DNA from: Antitrichia curtipendula
Lineage: Eukaryota; Streptophyta; Bryopsida; Hypnales; Leucodontaceae
Assembly (NCBI GenBank): GCA_951230915.1
Contig: OX579641.1
Span: 3,658,001-3,722,000, forward strand
Length of the DNA stretch: 64,000 nt
Direction: 5' to 3'
Part shown: positions 36,358 through 47,070 of the stretch, in pieces
How the letters are laid out: each line of letters opens with the position of its first letter
How positions within the stretch are numbered: position 1 is the stretch's first letter
Position numbers and translations under genes: made by a program
Notes under the pieces: generated by a model
Database searches by the model: none
What the model was told of the DNA's origin: nothing
Seen by the model: the letters and a program-made list of their open reading frames with translations, nothing else

Positions 36358-39300
36358 TCAGAGTAGTCGGAGTGATTTCAACTGTTGGACATGATCTTGA
36401 GAGAGAGGTGGTGGAACCCATTCTGGTCCAAGAATTTCACCGTCCAGGTCTTCCACAACATACTCCTGCAATTTCCGACATCACCATTTCAATTAAGAGC
36501 GAGCTAGAAAATATATCCGGTGAATAATGTTATGAGAATAGGGAAAATAGAGAAAGGCAAAAGCATACAAACGAAAAGCCCCAAAGTTTGCTTTACGAGC
36601 TCTTAGACCCCTAAATGCCAAGCAGGACACATATGCCCAATCATTACATTTAACCACTGTTTTCAGCCAATAAGTTTCTAAGAAGACATATTGATTATCG
36701 CCAGACTCAAGAATAAGAAGACAAAGATCTATGAAGATATTTCCAAGTTCGACGAAATAGATACTTTCTTATCATTTCTTATCCTGTCTTCTTTTTTTCT
36801 GCTATCAACTTCTCGAAAAGTTGTGGAAGTTAAATATTATAAGCACATGTAAGTTCTATCCATAGACATTGAGTGGGATAAGAAAGAACTCCGCAATTGC
36901 AAAGACGCATCATCACTTACTTTTGTTAACATCCGTTTTGCCAGAATGTGGTAATGTCGTTGCCATATCCTTTGAACTACCATAGTCGCCACAAGAACAC
37001 TGTAGAAAAGTCCAACCACTGCAAATACTGCCAAAGCCACAAGTGCCACGATCATGAGCACAGGAGCTGCTTCTCCAGCACCCGCTATGCAGGCGGTGCA
37101 TTCTCCAAGCGACCCCGCACATCCTTCACAACACGCGGCACAGTCCGTCCACATGCACAGGACCCCCGGCACACGACAATCCCCGCACACTCTGGAAGTA
37201 ATACAAAGAATTGGCATGTAAATTAAATTCTCAAGGAATAATTCATTGCAAATCATCTTATGCACAGTCAAATGCTACACATCATTGTACCCCTTGAGAA
37301 AGTTGGAAAATCTACTTGTGGAACAACGTCAAGTGAATTGATTATGAAAGTATACAACCTTTGCAAGTAAAGTTTGGTTTCAAAAAATTGTAGACAATAA
37401 GAGTTAGCAATCATTCAGGGCTGGTTTAAGTTGGTGAAAATGTTTGCTATGCTAATTACCTATTAAGACCAACGATTTCAACCATTGAGTTTAAAATGTT
37501 GATACAACATCTTGATGGCAAATCAAAATATTCTTGTATAAAAGAAATGATGCATAAAGTAAAATCTGAGTATTTTATATTATAATTTGCAAAGTTGATT
37601 TTAGATGTTATATGTCACATTAAAATTCCAAATTTTAATGGTAGTATAATAATCATAGGAAAAATTAATTAGCAAATCCAAAAATGAGCTTTAAAATGCT
37701 TTAAAATGTATACTTTTAAATCTTTTTGTTAGGGTACAAGACATATGCCACGTGACATTATGTAGAGTTCCTACAATCCTTGCGCTATTTAGACCACCAC
37801 AAAAGCATGAAAGCATGCGAGGGAGGGCCACGGATGATACCCTTCACAGCAGCAAAGGCAAACTTCTCGACAGGGTTGAGCCAACTCATTCCGCAAACGT
37901 CGATCATAGCAAGTCATAAAACATCCAGATAAGCCCAAAAATACAAGAAAAGCGAGAACACCTGAAAATCATCACAACCAACGTTAGTTAGATCCTGTGA
38001 GTTCAGAGGTCAATAAATCATCCAACGTTCAGAGAACGACCAATTTGCAGCCAATTGAAGACATGGTTATAATGGTTGCAGTATGATACCATGCACCACA
38101 TGAAAAATGAAAACGCAACAAGGAACATACCACAGAGGTAGTAGAATGGGTAGTCGTTCACAAATCCCCAAATGTGCTCCAGCTTGTTTCCCATACGGTG
38201 GTCAACTGTATACACACCATATCCAAACAAAGAAATAGCCTACACAACAAAGTACATTTGTAAATTAAAAGAGTAACATAGCAAATAAAACATGAACACT
38301 AAAGAATAATTAAAATAAGGCAAGTTGTTAAATGTCAATGGACAATCTCAAAATATACCTAGAATATTATTAATAACAAAAAATACTTAAAAATATTACT
38401 AGTAACAAAACGAAATTGTAGAAACCGAGATACTGTACCAGCTGAATCAACAAAAAGATAGACAATATGTCCCGGGTGACGAAGAAGCGGAACTTAAGTG
38501 TCCTCCACTTTCTGTCAGCTGGGGTGTGAACTCTGATGTGATATGGGGTCTTGCAAGTTGTGCAATGGCAGAACGCAAACCCTTCCTGAAATATAAAATC
38601 ACAGAGTCAAAATCAAACATGGAAAAGAAACCCTGCCTACCATATGAAATTTCAATCAGAAACCTCAGCTATCACCGCAGAGATTGAGTCCTTTCAACAC
38701 AACATCCAAACACCCAAACTTTTAAGATCAAGTAAGATTAATTTACACATCTAACACAATTCATTTCCAGCTGTTTAAGCGTACATGGCCAGTCCTCGCA
38801 TTAGACAAAATTGAATACAAATAGACTCTAGAATTTAGTGGAAGACAATTTAGGATGGAAAAAGGCACCTTGATTGAACGCCAATTGTCGAGGCATTCAC
38901 GGTGAACGTACTTTTGAGAACCCTTACACTTACATGGTGCGATGAAGTCTCTGCCTGGAACTACAATCTCATCAGGGTTCAAAGCTTTCTCAACAGATAC
39001 AAAGAACTTGCATATCATTGTCATCAACCTACAACACCTACTAATAAATATTAGCAATAAAAAACAGCTGCATTGGAAACACGGCTATTATGTGTGACAG
39101 AGAATGACTATAGACTAATTTGTAGGACCAGAGAGAGGAAACCCAATCCCGGCTTACAAAGAACTCTTCAAAGACCAACATATATCACAAACCCTACAAA
39201 TCGAAGCAAGTAGGGTTTGTGATAAGGCCATAACAGCTTCTAAGGATCTATAATTAAGAATTTATAACAAGTAGGGTTTGTGATAAGGCCATAACAGCTT

Positions 39301-39984
39301 CTAAGGATCTATAATTAAGAATTTATAAAAAGGAGTCCCATACGGGTTGATCTCATTGACCTCCGTTTTTACAATTACACTAGAATCCTCTATTCTTCAG
39401 ATAAATTTTCATAGCCTATGGTACCTATAGAATGCCAGGCCTGCGCAGCGGATCCACTATATTACCCTTGACCGATGACAATGCCTTTCTATAAACTAGA
39501 GAAACAACAACAAAATCCTACTAAATATTAGAAAATTCAGCAACAATGAAATTCTAAAAGGGCTAAGAATTTGAAGCAACATCAGACTGAAGGCATATCC
39601 AAATTGAGGTTGCTTTGGTTATTACAAATACATTAAGATCCCCAATACTTCAGACTCGACATCATAGCCAAGTCTACGCTGCGGATTCTCTACTACTCCA
39701 ATCCCATGACTATGATTCTCTACAAAACAGAGAAACAACAAGTTTCTACCAGCTCTTTTGCCCTTCATAATAAAAATTCACCAGCTATGAAATTCTTTAA
39801 AAGGGTAAGGATATGAAGTACCATCAGTCTCGAGACATATCCGACACTGAGGTTGCTCTCCAGGTCCAGCCTCCAAGTCGACCTCATCTCTGTCCATCAT
39901 CAGAGGCCGCCGCTCGATCATGTCCATATTCCCAACTGTGTCGGAAGACGCACTTGGCGCTTCCATCGCGTCCTTCTTCTCCAT
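36358..39984 (-). CDS. Membrane RING-CH (MARCH-like) E3 ubiquitin ligase
   Basis: Seven exons, 39984-39822, 38954-38869, 38585-38439, 38239-38131, 37961-37841, 37191-36921 and 36465-36358, join in frame (1005 nt, 334 aa). The C4HC3 RING-CH finger is complete: Cys47, Cys50, Cys62, Cys64, His72, Cys75, Cys91 and Cys94, with CRIC, CKCKGSQKYVHREC and CHCTTC. Hydrophobic segments follow at about 123-145 and 164-187, then a Cys-rich stretch (CREVCLCCCEGVCGDC, CMWTDC) at about 200-233, and a long hydrophobic region at about 253-280 before a cytosolic tail with EYVVEDLDGE. It should transfer ubiquitin to membrane cargo in the endomembrane system, by family knowledge. Partners are unknown. At the fifth junction, donor GG|GTATC with acceptor CCAG|A keeps frame and family spacing. 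Intron 1 (867 nt) holds a 61-bp tandem repeat. Confidence 0.94.
39207..39328. repeat. Perfect 61-bp tandem duplication in intron 1 of the RING-CH gene
   Basis: The unit starting CAAGTAGGGTTTGTGATAAG occurs at 39207-39267 and again at 39268-39328 with essentially no differences. An inverted CACAAACCCTAC lies just before (39186-39197). Confidence 0.85.
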
Positions 39985-40662
39985 TTGCAATCCTCCTCAA
40001 CTACCAAAAAAAATCCCAAATTCCTTCAAAGTTTCGCCAATTGCGCCAATTGCGCCAATCGCGTGGAGGTATCCAATTCCGACTCCTACAATTCCACACT
40101 CTTTGTTGTGAGATCGGTACTCATCTCCAGAAATCGTGTTCCTCCACCGATAGGGTTTTGAATTAGGGTTCCGATGTTCGTGACGAAAATTTTACTTCAG
40201 AATTTGAAGCGTGTATCAATGAACTCTGAAAAACGAGTACTCCGCAAAACCTAAGTTTCTAACACAGATCGCCATCTTCCTCGATGACGATAACGAGACT
40301 TGAATTTCTTGAGGCGCAAGTTGGTCTCAAAATTGTCAAAAGATTGCGCAAAAGAAGGGTTTACTGTAACTGCCGACTAAAGTCGTTCAATAAAGTATTT
40401 GAGCCTTTATTACCGTATCCGGGTAACTTAGCAGCTTCGGCTGAAAAATGTTCCAAGGAAATTGGGAGTTTATTTTGAAATGTTAAGGGGGGGAAATTTT
40501 TTTTGTGAATATTCCTAGTTTAGGATCTGTTTATTTGAAATTTTAAGGGGAAGAAAACGAATCTTGTAAAATATTCCTAAGTTAAGATTTGTTGAACTTA
40601 TTTCCATGAGAAATTAAATGTTTGGCAAAGAAGTGCCAAAGTTGCAATCAAAATACAACACT
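39985..40662. other. 5' flank of the RING-CH gene, no further gene recognised
   Basis: CT/AC-rich sequence with a short near-repeat (GCGCCAATTGCGCCAATCGC at about 40043-40062) is likely leader or proximal promoter of the RING-CH gene. A 64-codon plus-strand frame at 40284-40478 resembles nothing I know. Confidence 0.35.
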
Positions 40663-40967
40663 AAGGTAGGCGGCTCAAAAAGCGACCCTTATCAAACTTA
40701 AATGAAACCTATATTCTTTTACCATTTGTAAGAAGGCAATTGGGCAATCAATTCTCATTTAGAAAAATTAAGTAGACACACCATGGTTTTAAAATGGACC
40801 CTCCCTGGATCTTATTCCATCCATTGACAATCCTTAATTATACAACACCATGAACTAAGAGAGGTTGGCAATCCATTTTAGAACCATTTACTCTCCATTT
40901 CAGAGCTCCCTATATGACTGTTTGAAGAAGAGGGTCACTTTTTGAGCCACCTATCTTAAAGAAGGCT
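40663..40967. mobile_element. Foldback MITE, about 305 bp
   Basis: Left end AAGGTAGGCGGCTCAAAAAG and right end CTTTTTGAGCCACCTATCTT are inverted repeats extending about 40 bp (also GCGACCCTTATCAAAC against GTTTGAAGAAGAGGGTC). No coding capacity. A related single end is at 35843-35880. Confidence 0.65.
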
Positions 40968-40974
40968 CCTATTA

Positions 40975-41988
40975 TTAACCCTTCAAAATCCAAATCATTC
41001 TTTTAAATAAATATTGTATTTATTATGCAATAGATAATTCTTAGAATACAAATTATGTACTTAACTCCAAAATGACATGTGTTTCAATAGACACTTGGAA
41101 ACTTAGGTAGGATCATACAACATTAATTTTTAATGAAATTTCACAAATTTTTTATACAAATTTTTTTTTAAAAATAATTGGATGCTTAGATCAAAAGTTA
41201 TGCTCTCTAAAAAAAATGTAGGCAATTTGGGCATCTTTCAAGCATCTTTGGGGCATCTTTGGCTTAAACCCGTTTGCTAAATCCCTCACTAACTTATGAA
41301 ATTTGGCATATAATTAACTAGTAAAATATGGCATAAATGTTTTCAAGAAAATCAAATTTTAGTTTTCAAATCACATTCTATGTAGAGTCAAACTTTATTA
41401 GCTATGGCAGGACAATTTTAAAAAAAAGCATTCTTCTAACTTCAAGCCCTATTATCTTACATCTATGAAGTCAAAATTGTTGAAATTTTTTCCACATATT
41501 CTAAATGTTTGTCTAGAACCTTTCATCATTTGGATTCAATTAAAAAAATTCCTCAGTGCACAAGAAATCATCAAAAAATGACTAGTAAATTGCCAGTTCA
41601 CTTAACTTCCTTGTATTGCAAGGTGATTTAATTTAAGCTAGATTCCATATGTGGTACTAAAATTTTGTACAAGTGTACCTAACAAGAAATAGAATTCAAT
41701 AGTAGAGAGACTCAAATTCATCAAGAGCAAAATTTTTATTCCAAGAGGGCTCAAAGTTTGTTGACCCCATTTCACTAGAATAAAAAGAAGTTTTTTTTTT
41801 CACTTCAAATGTTATAATCTTTCAATTCACATGGTCAAATGAGCTGAAATTTTTATAGTAATGTACTACACTTTTGTATGGTTGAAGTTCAGAAAAAGGT
41901 TTTGATTTTCAGTTTTTGGCAATTCACATAAAATGACAGTTTTTGACAATTTTCCTTTAAAAACACCCCTGGTCCTTTAGGGGTTGAT
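40975..41988 (+). mobile_element. TTAA element candidate (D), about 1 kb
   Basis: Left end TTAACCCTTCAAAATCC; right end GGTCCTTTAGGGGTTGA, the same right terminus as the C family but with the TTAA mutated to TTGA. The interior is AT-rich with no open frame. The match of only one end to another family keeps confidence moderate. Confidence 0.45.
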
Positions 41989-42351
41989 AATATATTATTT
42001 TATTGATAATTCAATAATTAATATCTTTTGTTGGAATGACATTTTAATATCTTAACCTTATCATGCATGCTCAAATACAACATTACACATTTAGGATATG
42101 TGACCATTTTATATCTCTTAAGATATGTAGGCGGCAATATTGATCCGACTTAGTATGAATACAAAATTTTGTCACTTTAAGTGAAGTGTACTTATATTCT
42201 TACTTATATTTCTTTATACAAGTTAATTCAGTAATTGTGGTTGTAGGGCAATTTGAGTGGAATATACATAGAGAGATGATTTAATTGAAAAACATCTTTT
42301 TTTTATTAAAATTCTAAGGAAGAAATTAAAAAACATCTTTGTTTTTTGTAT

Positions 42352-42570
42352 TTAATCCATAAACAATGTGGAGGATGTTTTTGGCTGACAAAGAATCTCT
42401 TCATATAGGACAAAAGTGCAACTATTCATCCTCCAAATTTTGTGTGGAGGGAAAGTCTTTTCGAGAGTCTTTTGCAATAGTGTATCTTCCAATGAGTGCT
42501 TTTTCATTTTTTTAAGCCAACAATTTACAAGGTATCCAAACAAATGACCGGCTCGTCATTTAAGGGTTCA
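42352..42570 (-). mobile_element. E-family TTAA MITE, copy E5
   Basis: Inverted relative of 4485-4718: on the minus strand it runs from near-TTAA (GAACCCTTAAATGACGAGCC) through TTTGGAGGATGAATAGTTGC to TTTATGGATTAA. The 3'-end TTAA (42352-42355) is intact. Confidence 0.65.
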
Positions 42571-43256
42571 TGTGATAATCTATAACAATTTTTTTGTAGC
42601 TTTAATTAATTCTTGTATCCATTGCATAGTATCATGATAGTCACAAAGTTAATGGCAGGCAGTTACTGCCTCTTCATGGTGCATAGTATCTATCAATAGT
42701 TTTGATGATCAATCCCTTGGTACTTGCTGAGATTGACCAATTGGTAAGGAAATTCCAATTATCAAAGTTCTAAGTTACAACAAGCAAAATCAAGTATTTG
42801 CCCATTCTTTGTTGATAATATTTGTTCTATTCATTTTGTACAACATTGAATCTTTTGTGCACTTCTTGCCCATATTCCAAGTTTTGAATGTTTAGATTTT
42901 TACAAGACTTTTGCATTTGAAGAGTATTTGACCGTCCGAGATACCTAATTTTTTACTTGCCACAATGATTGCTTCTGTACATGTTAGGAATATGGTTATG
43001 TCATACATGTTGACACTAGTGAAACCTCTTCCATGGAAGGGGTGGGTTTAATGTTTGTGTATGCAGTTATTGTGTAGTGCAACATGTTTATTTATTATTA
43101 GGATTCATTGAATTGATGTATTCTGAAACAAGACTTTGTTGAGGTTCATTTACATTGTTAATATGATGTATTCTATGAGTTTGCGTGTCCTTTTCTATTT
43201 TGATAGGATCTATGAAGGCGGGTATTTGTATCTAAAATTGTCCATCATGCAAACAT
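42571..43256. other. No feature recognised
   Basis: AT-rich sequence without splice-paired exons or matching repeats. Confidence 0.4.
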
Positions 43257-43390
43257 CACTACAAGAAAAAGAGGGGTACTGCAACTACGGGTTTTTGAGT
43301 TGCAGTGGACACAAACTCTGTCTAGTTGCACTGTAGTTGCACTGCAACTCAAAAACCCGTAGTTGCAGAACCCCTATTTTTCTTGTAGTG
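43257..43390. mobile_element. CACTA-type foldback MITE, 134 bp, with CAT target duplication
   Basis: Begins CACTACAAGAAAAAGAGGGG and ends CCCCTATTTTTCTTGTAGTG. The arms are about 50 bp (CTGCAACTACGGGTTTTTGA against TCAAAAACCCGTAGTTGCAG) and almost perfect. It is flanked on both sides by CAT, a 3-bp duplication as expected for the CACTA (En/Spm) superfamily. No coding capacity. The near-perfect arms suggest it is young. Confidence 0.88.
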
Positions 43391-43469
43391 CATAAGGTGC
43401 AAAAGAACAACGGGTGGTTGTTATTGGCACTCCCCACAAAAATATAAAAGAAGCTGTTGAGGTTGATAT

Positions 43470-44365
43470 TTGACTATTATGCATTTTGTAGAATTTGATA
43501 AATCAAACTATTGTCTTTTTTCTTTGAGATTTTGACATAGTAGTTGGACTGTTGTTGTCTAAGAAATTGGACATTCTCAGTGATTGGATCTTTATTGTAC
43601 ATGACATGTGAAGGCTCTGAGTGTGTGTTAGAAGAAAAAGGGTGGAAGATCAACAAGAGTGTTGGAAGTTGTAAAAAAGTTGTAGGCAGTTGGTGGTGGA
43701 ATTGTTGACTTAGTTGAGGCTGTTGATATAATTTTTTGTTGTAGCATGAAGCCATTTATTCCTTGTTTTAGTGGTTGTATGTCAAGTCCATCGATTTCTG
43801 AGAATTGATTCAAATACTTAACATGCAGTTTAGGGCAACTTTCTGGGCCACCATAACTCTTATGAACAGAGGTAAATTTATTGAGGTAGTGTCCTATTCT
43901 AGCATTGTTCATTTTCCATTAGAGGATTTGGGATTTGTTTTTGTCAGTCTTGATGTTGTTATACAAATATGTTGTGATTGCCTACATCAAGGCTACAATT
44001 GGATCCAATTTTTTTTACATTTATGAAAAATTGTGCTCTCTACTTTTCAAGTCTTCAAGTGTGAGCATGGTTACCTATCATTAATTTGAAGTATTTTTGC
44101 TCCAACTTGTTTATGAAGAGAGTACCATTTGCTCATCCTGTTTGATTGTACCAGATGTACAAGTACTTGAGCTATAGTAGAATGTTGCTTTATCTCTTTA
44201 ATTGTAGTGGCTCTTTGTGTAGATTCTGATCCTTGAGAAACCACTTGCCACAAATAAAGAGGCTTGTCTGAAATGAAAGGCATCTGTCTCCCAAGCAAAG
44301 CGTACCAACAGTGAGTGGCATTCTTTGCGTTGTGATACAGAGCTAGAGCTTATACAATGTTCAGT
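43470..44365 (-). other. Coding-like minus-strand block of unknown origin
   Basis: On the minus strand about 90 codons are open from 44345 to 44070, including NAKNATHCWYALLGRQMPF and MSKWYSLHKQVGAKILQIND, ending at a possible donor AG|GTAACC. A second open block (43900-43628) includes YGGPESCPKLHVKYLNQFSE. Residue use looks protein-like rather than random, but I recognise no family and no start. It may be a captured or decayed gene fragment. Confidence 0.25.
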
Positions 44366-44716
44366 TATCACCTATACATGCGATTGTTTCAAATTTTCAA
44401 AGGTTTGCTTTTTGTTGCACGATTCTTAGTTTTTACATCTCATGATTAAATCTTTGGTAGGCGCTATCAACTTCATTCAAAACAACTACATTTTGGAGAA
44501 TATGGTGAAATCGTGATAATTCAAAGCACTTGTTATCTTCATATTTCTGTCATTTGTACTTTCACGATGCAATTTTGATTTTCATTCTTTTGCCTTGCCA
44601 AAGTTCAAATGACATCTTGATATTAAGTGGCTAATAAACTCCACAATGATGAAGAAGCTTTCTACTATCCTCACAATCTGGACTTCAAGGGGCAAGCTTA
44701 CCTGATGCATCCACAC

Positions 44717-45778
44717 TTAACCCCTAAAGGTCAGAGACTATGTTTTCACCAAAATCGCTCCAAAACTGCCATTTCTAATACAAGTACCAAATTTTTAAAA
44801 AAAAGAACTTTTGGAAAAATTTAACCATAGGATCTTGTAATAAACTAGTTCAAGAAGTTGTGGAAAAAATTTCAGAAACTTCCACCTTGTGGATTGCAAG
44901 ATAATAGCGTTTGAATTGACAAAAGTCCTTTTTTTGTCCCTGCGAAAATCCGGGCAGCTGCACTTCACAAGGTCACATTTGTATGAAGAAATGTCCAAAA
45001 TGGTGGTTACTCTTTGGATTCATTCTTCAAAGCAAGTTGGCTACATGCTTGAAAAAATTCAGATCATTTGAAATTGTAAAACATATAGGAAAAAAATAGT
45101 AAGTAGAAAGAGGTAGAGAAGGATTCAAAACACTAAATTGTTAAGAATTTAGATATGGAATTGAAAAATGTCAATCCCAACAGTTGTAATGTTGTAATAA
45201 ACAATCTACACCCAATGTTTTTATTTTTTTTCAAAAATAATGGAAACTGAGTTAAATAAAGGACTTCAAAGTTTATTTCAGAGCAAAGATTCCATAACTA
45301 CCCTCAAACTAAGAATCCTCATAACTTTTGACTCATTAATCAAAATGGAATTATTCAAAGCTATCCATGTATTTATAAATCTAAAGAATCGATTTCAAAT
45401 TTTTATTTATTTAACCCCTAAAGTACCAAACACCGTTTTTTGACAACATAGCTTTTTTGGGCAGCTCATTACGAATGGAATTTTTATTTTTTTTCTTTGA
45501 AATTTTCACACAAGATGTGCCCAAGGAGTAGCTTTAGGGCCCAACAATTTTCATAACTTTTGACCACATGGTTAAAAAGTTATGGTATGATATGTAGTTT
45601 TCATTGTTCGACGGGCAGCCCGGGCATCAAAAAAAACTTCTTTAAAATGAAATTTTTTGGGCCTTAAAGCTACTCCTCGGGCACATCTTGTGTGAAAATT
45701 TCATCTTGTGTGAAAATTCCGTTTGTAGTGAGCTGCCCAAAATTGCTAGGTTTTCAAAAAATGGTGTTTAGGGGGTAA
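44717..45778 (+). mobile_element. C-family TTAA element, copy C1, inserted in the RpoT pseudogene
   Basis: Left end TTAACCCCTAAAGGTCAGAG; right end GTGTTTAGGGG followed by GTAA (a decayed TTAA). Removing it restores the polymerase reading CAC-TTA-AAC-CAT (His-Leu-Asn-His), so the insertion duplicated TTAA. The right third (45411-45778) is a foldback with ~110-bp arms (GGGCAGCTCATTACGAATGG against CCGTTTGTAGTGAGCTGCCC), beginning with its own TTAACCCCTAAAGTACC. The left part matches copies at 50407 and 62445. Confidence 0.78.
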
Positions 45779-46645
45779 ACCATTTGTGAAATGACCTTTG
45801 TCGAGGCCTTCTAATTTTTGCCGATGGCAAGCCTCTAGGGCCACATAGTCTTTAGTGGATCCAGATTCAGCTAACCAATCTCTTTGGAGGAACAATAGGA
45901 AAAATGTCATTTGATGACCGTTTTGCATTTGTAGAGGACCATGTCAATGACATATTAGGTTCTATTGAATAGCCCTTTAGGTTAGATGGAAAGAGATTTT
46001 GGCTCAAGGCTGAGAACCCTTTCTAATTCCTTGCAGCTTGCATCAATTTTAGAGACGCAATAGCTTCTGGCTATCCATAAACTTTTGTGTCACATCTGCT
46101 TGTGCACTAGGTAATAACAATTTAATTTTCTATTTGATGAACTTGTATCATTTGCTTTTCTTGTGCTAAATTTAGTGATATGCTGCTCATTAAACACACC
46201 ACACATGTTGAGCGCTCATATTCTTTGTTTTTTAGGATGGTTTATGCAATGTTTTACAACATTATGTAGCACTAGGCCAAGATCGGTGAGCTATATAACC
46301 TACATATGATTGAAAATAGTTTTCTCAATAACTTTTTTGCTCTTTTTGCATACTAAGCTATACAACCTATTTTTGACAATGTTAAGCGTTTTAGCATATG
46401 TCTAATTGAGCTATAATGGTGCGGGGGGATAATTTTCTCCAATCATGGAATAGAAATAATGAAGATTGCACTATTTTTTGCTAATTTTTCATCAAGTTTG
46501 GAATTAGTAGAAATTTAAAGAAGTGTAGATTACAGTCCAACTTGTTATCGATGTATAAGAACTAGTCTTAGCAACTTCAATAGGTGTCAGTGTGTTATTT
46601 GTCGCACAATAATGCAGAGGGAAACCGGCAGGGCGTTACGTCCCG

Positions 46646-46743
46646 GAGTATTATATTTCAATATATAACTATATCCCCCTAAACTTTCTTAAAACAATTT
46701 TTTTTGAGGGGGGGGTATAGTCATATAGTGACATATAATACTC
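46646..46743. repeat. 98-bp foldback in an RpoT pseudogene intron
   Basis: GAGTATTATATTTCAATATA...CTATATCCCCC is answered by GGGGGGGTATAGTCATATAG...CATATAATACTC. A small MITE-like foldback; no clear target duplication. Confidence 0.55.
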
Positions 46744-47070
46744 ACTGGGGTGATGGCCTATTGTTCTCCCTTTGATGAAGGTCTTGGTCGACATCATATT
46801 CCCCTCATTCATGAAAATAAGTCCCTCTATCTTGCACAAATAGGGCCCTGCTCAAAAACAGGTCTTATACTTTATACTGCACAGTTAGTGTATGAATTGT
46901 TTTTGTGTACTTTCAGCATTGAATTGACAATGTTGTACTACTCTTGATGTTTCATGCAGTTGTTACTAGATTTTCAAACTCAATTTCCAGATCTAATTTT
47001 CCCGGAAGTCCCAGCTCAGGGTGATTTCGAAATGAAAGAGGTTCTCAAGTCGCCCTATTTCTTCAACTAG

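Larger units (their letters stand above)
44560..47070 (+). pseudogene. Phage-type (T7-like) RNA polymerase RpoT pseudogene
   Basis: Recognisable conserved blocks of plant organellar RNA polymerase follow in order. Before the insertion (about 44627-44716): [20 protein letters not shown] then HPHL. After it (from 45779): NDLCRG, ADGKPLG, FVEDHVNDILG, DGKRFWLKAENPF, FLAACINFRDAI and TFVSHLLVH up to a donor at 46111. Exon 46236-46285 has DGLCNVLQHYVALGQDR, the DGSCNGLQHYAALGRD motif. A weak trace (GRHHI) lies near 46760-46800. The last exon 46960-47070 gives [16 protein letters not shown] and a stop, the exact family C terminus. In-frame stops fall where the family has Gly, Arg, Glu or Gln, and element C1 splits the gene, so it cannot work. 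Splice sites are preserved, so it arose by DNA duplication, not retroposition. The intact parent, for mitochondria or plastids, must be elsewhere. Confidence 0.88.

Noticed and set aside
45815..46113. RNA editing as an explanation for the stops in the RpoT frame
   Set aside because: Several stops need changes other than U-to-C reversal, the locus is nuclear-like, and a transposon interrupts the frame.
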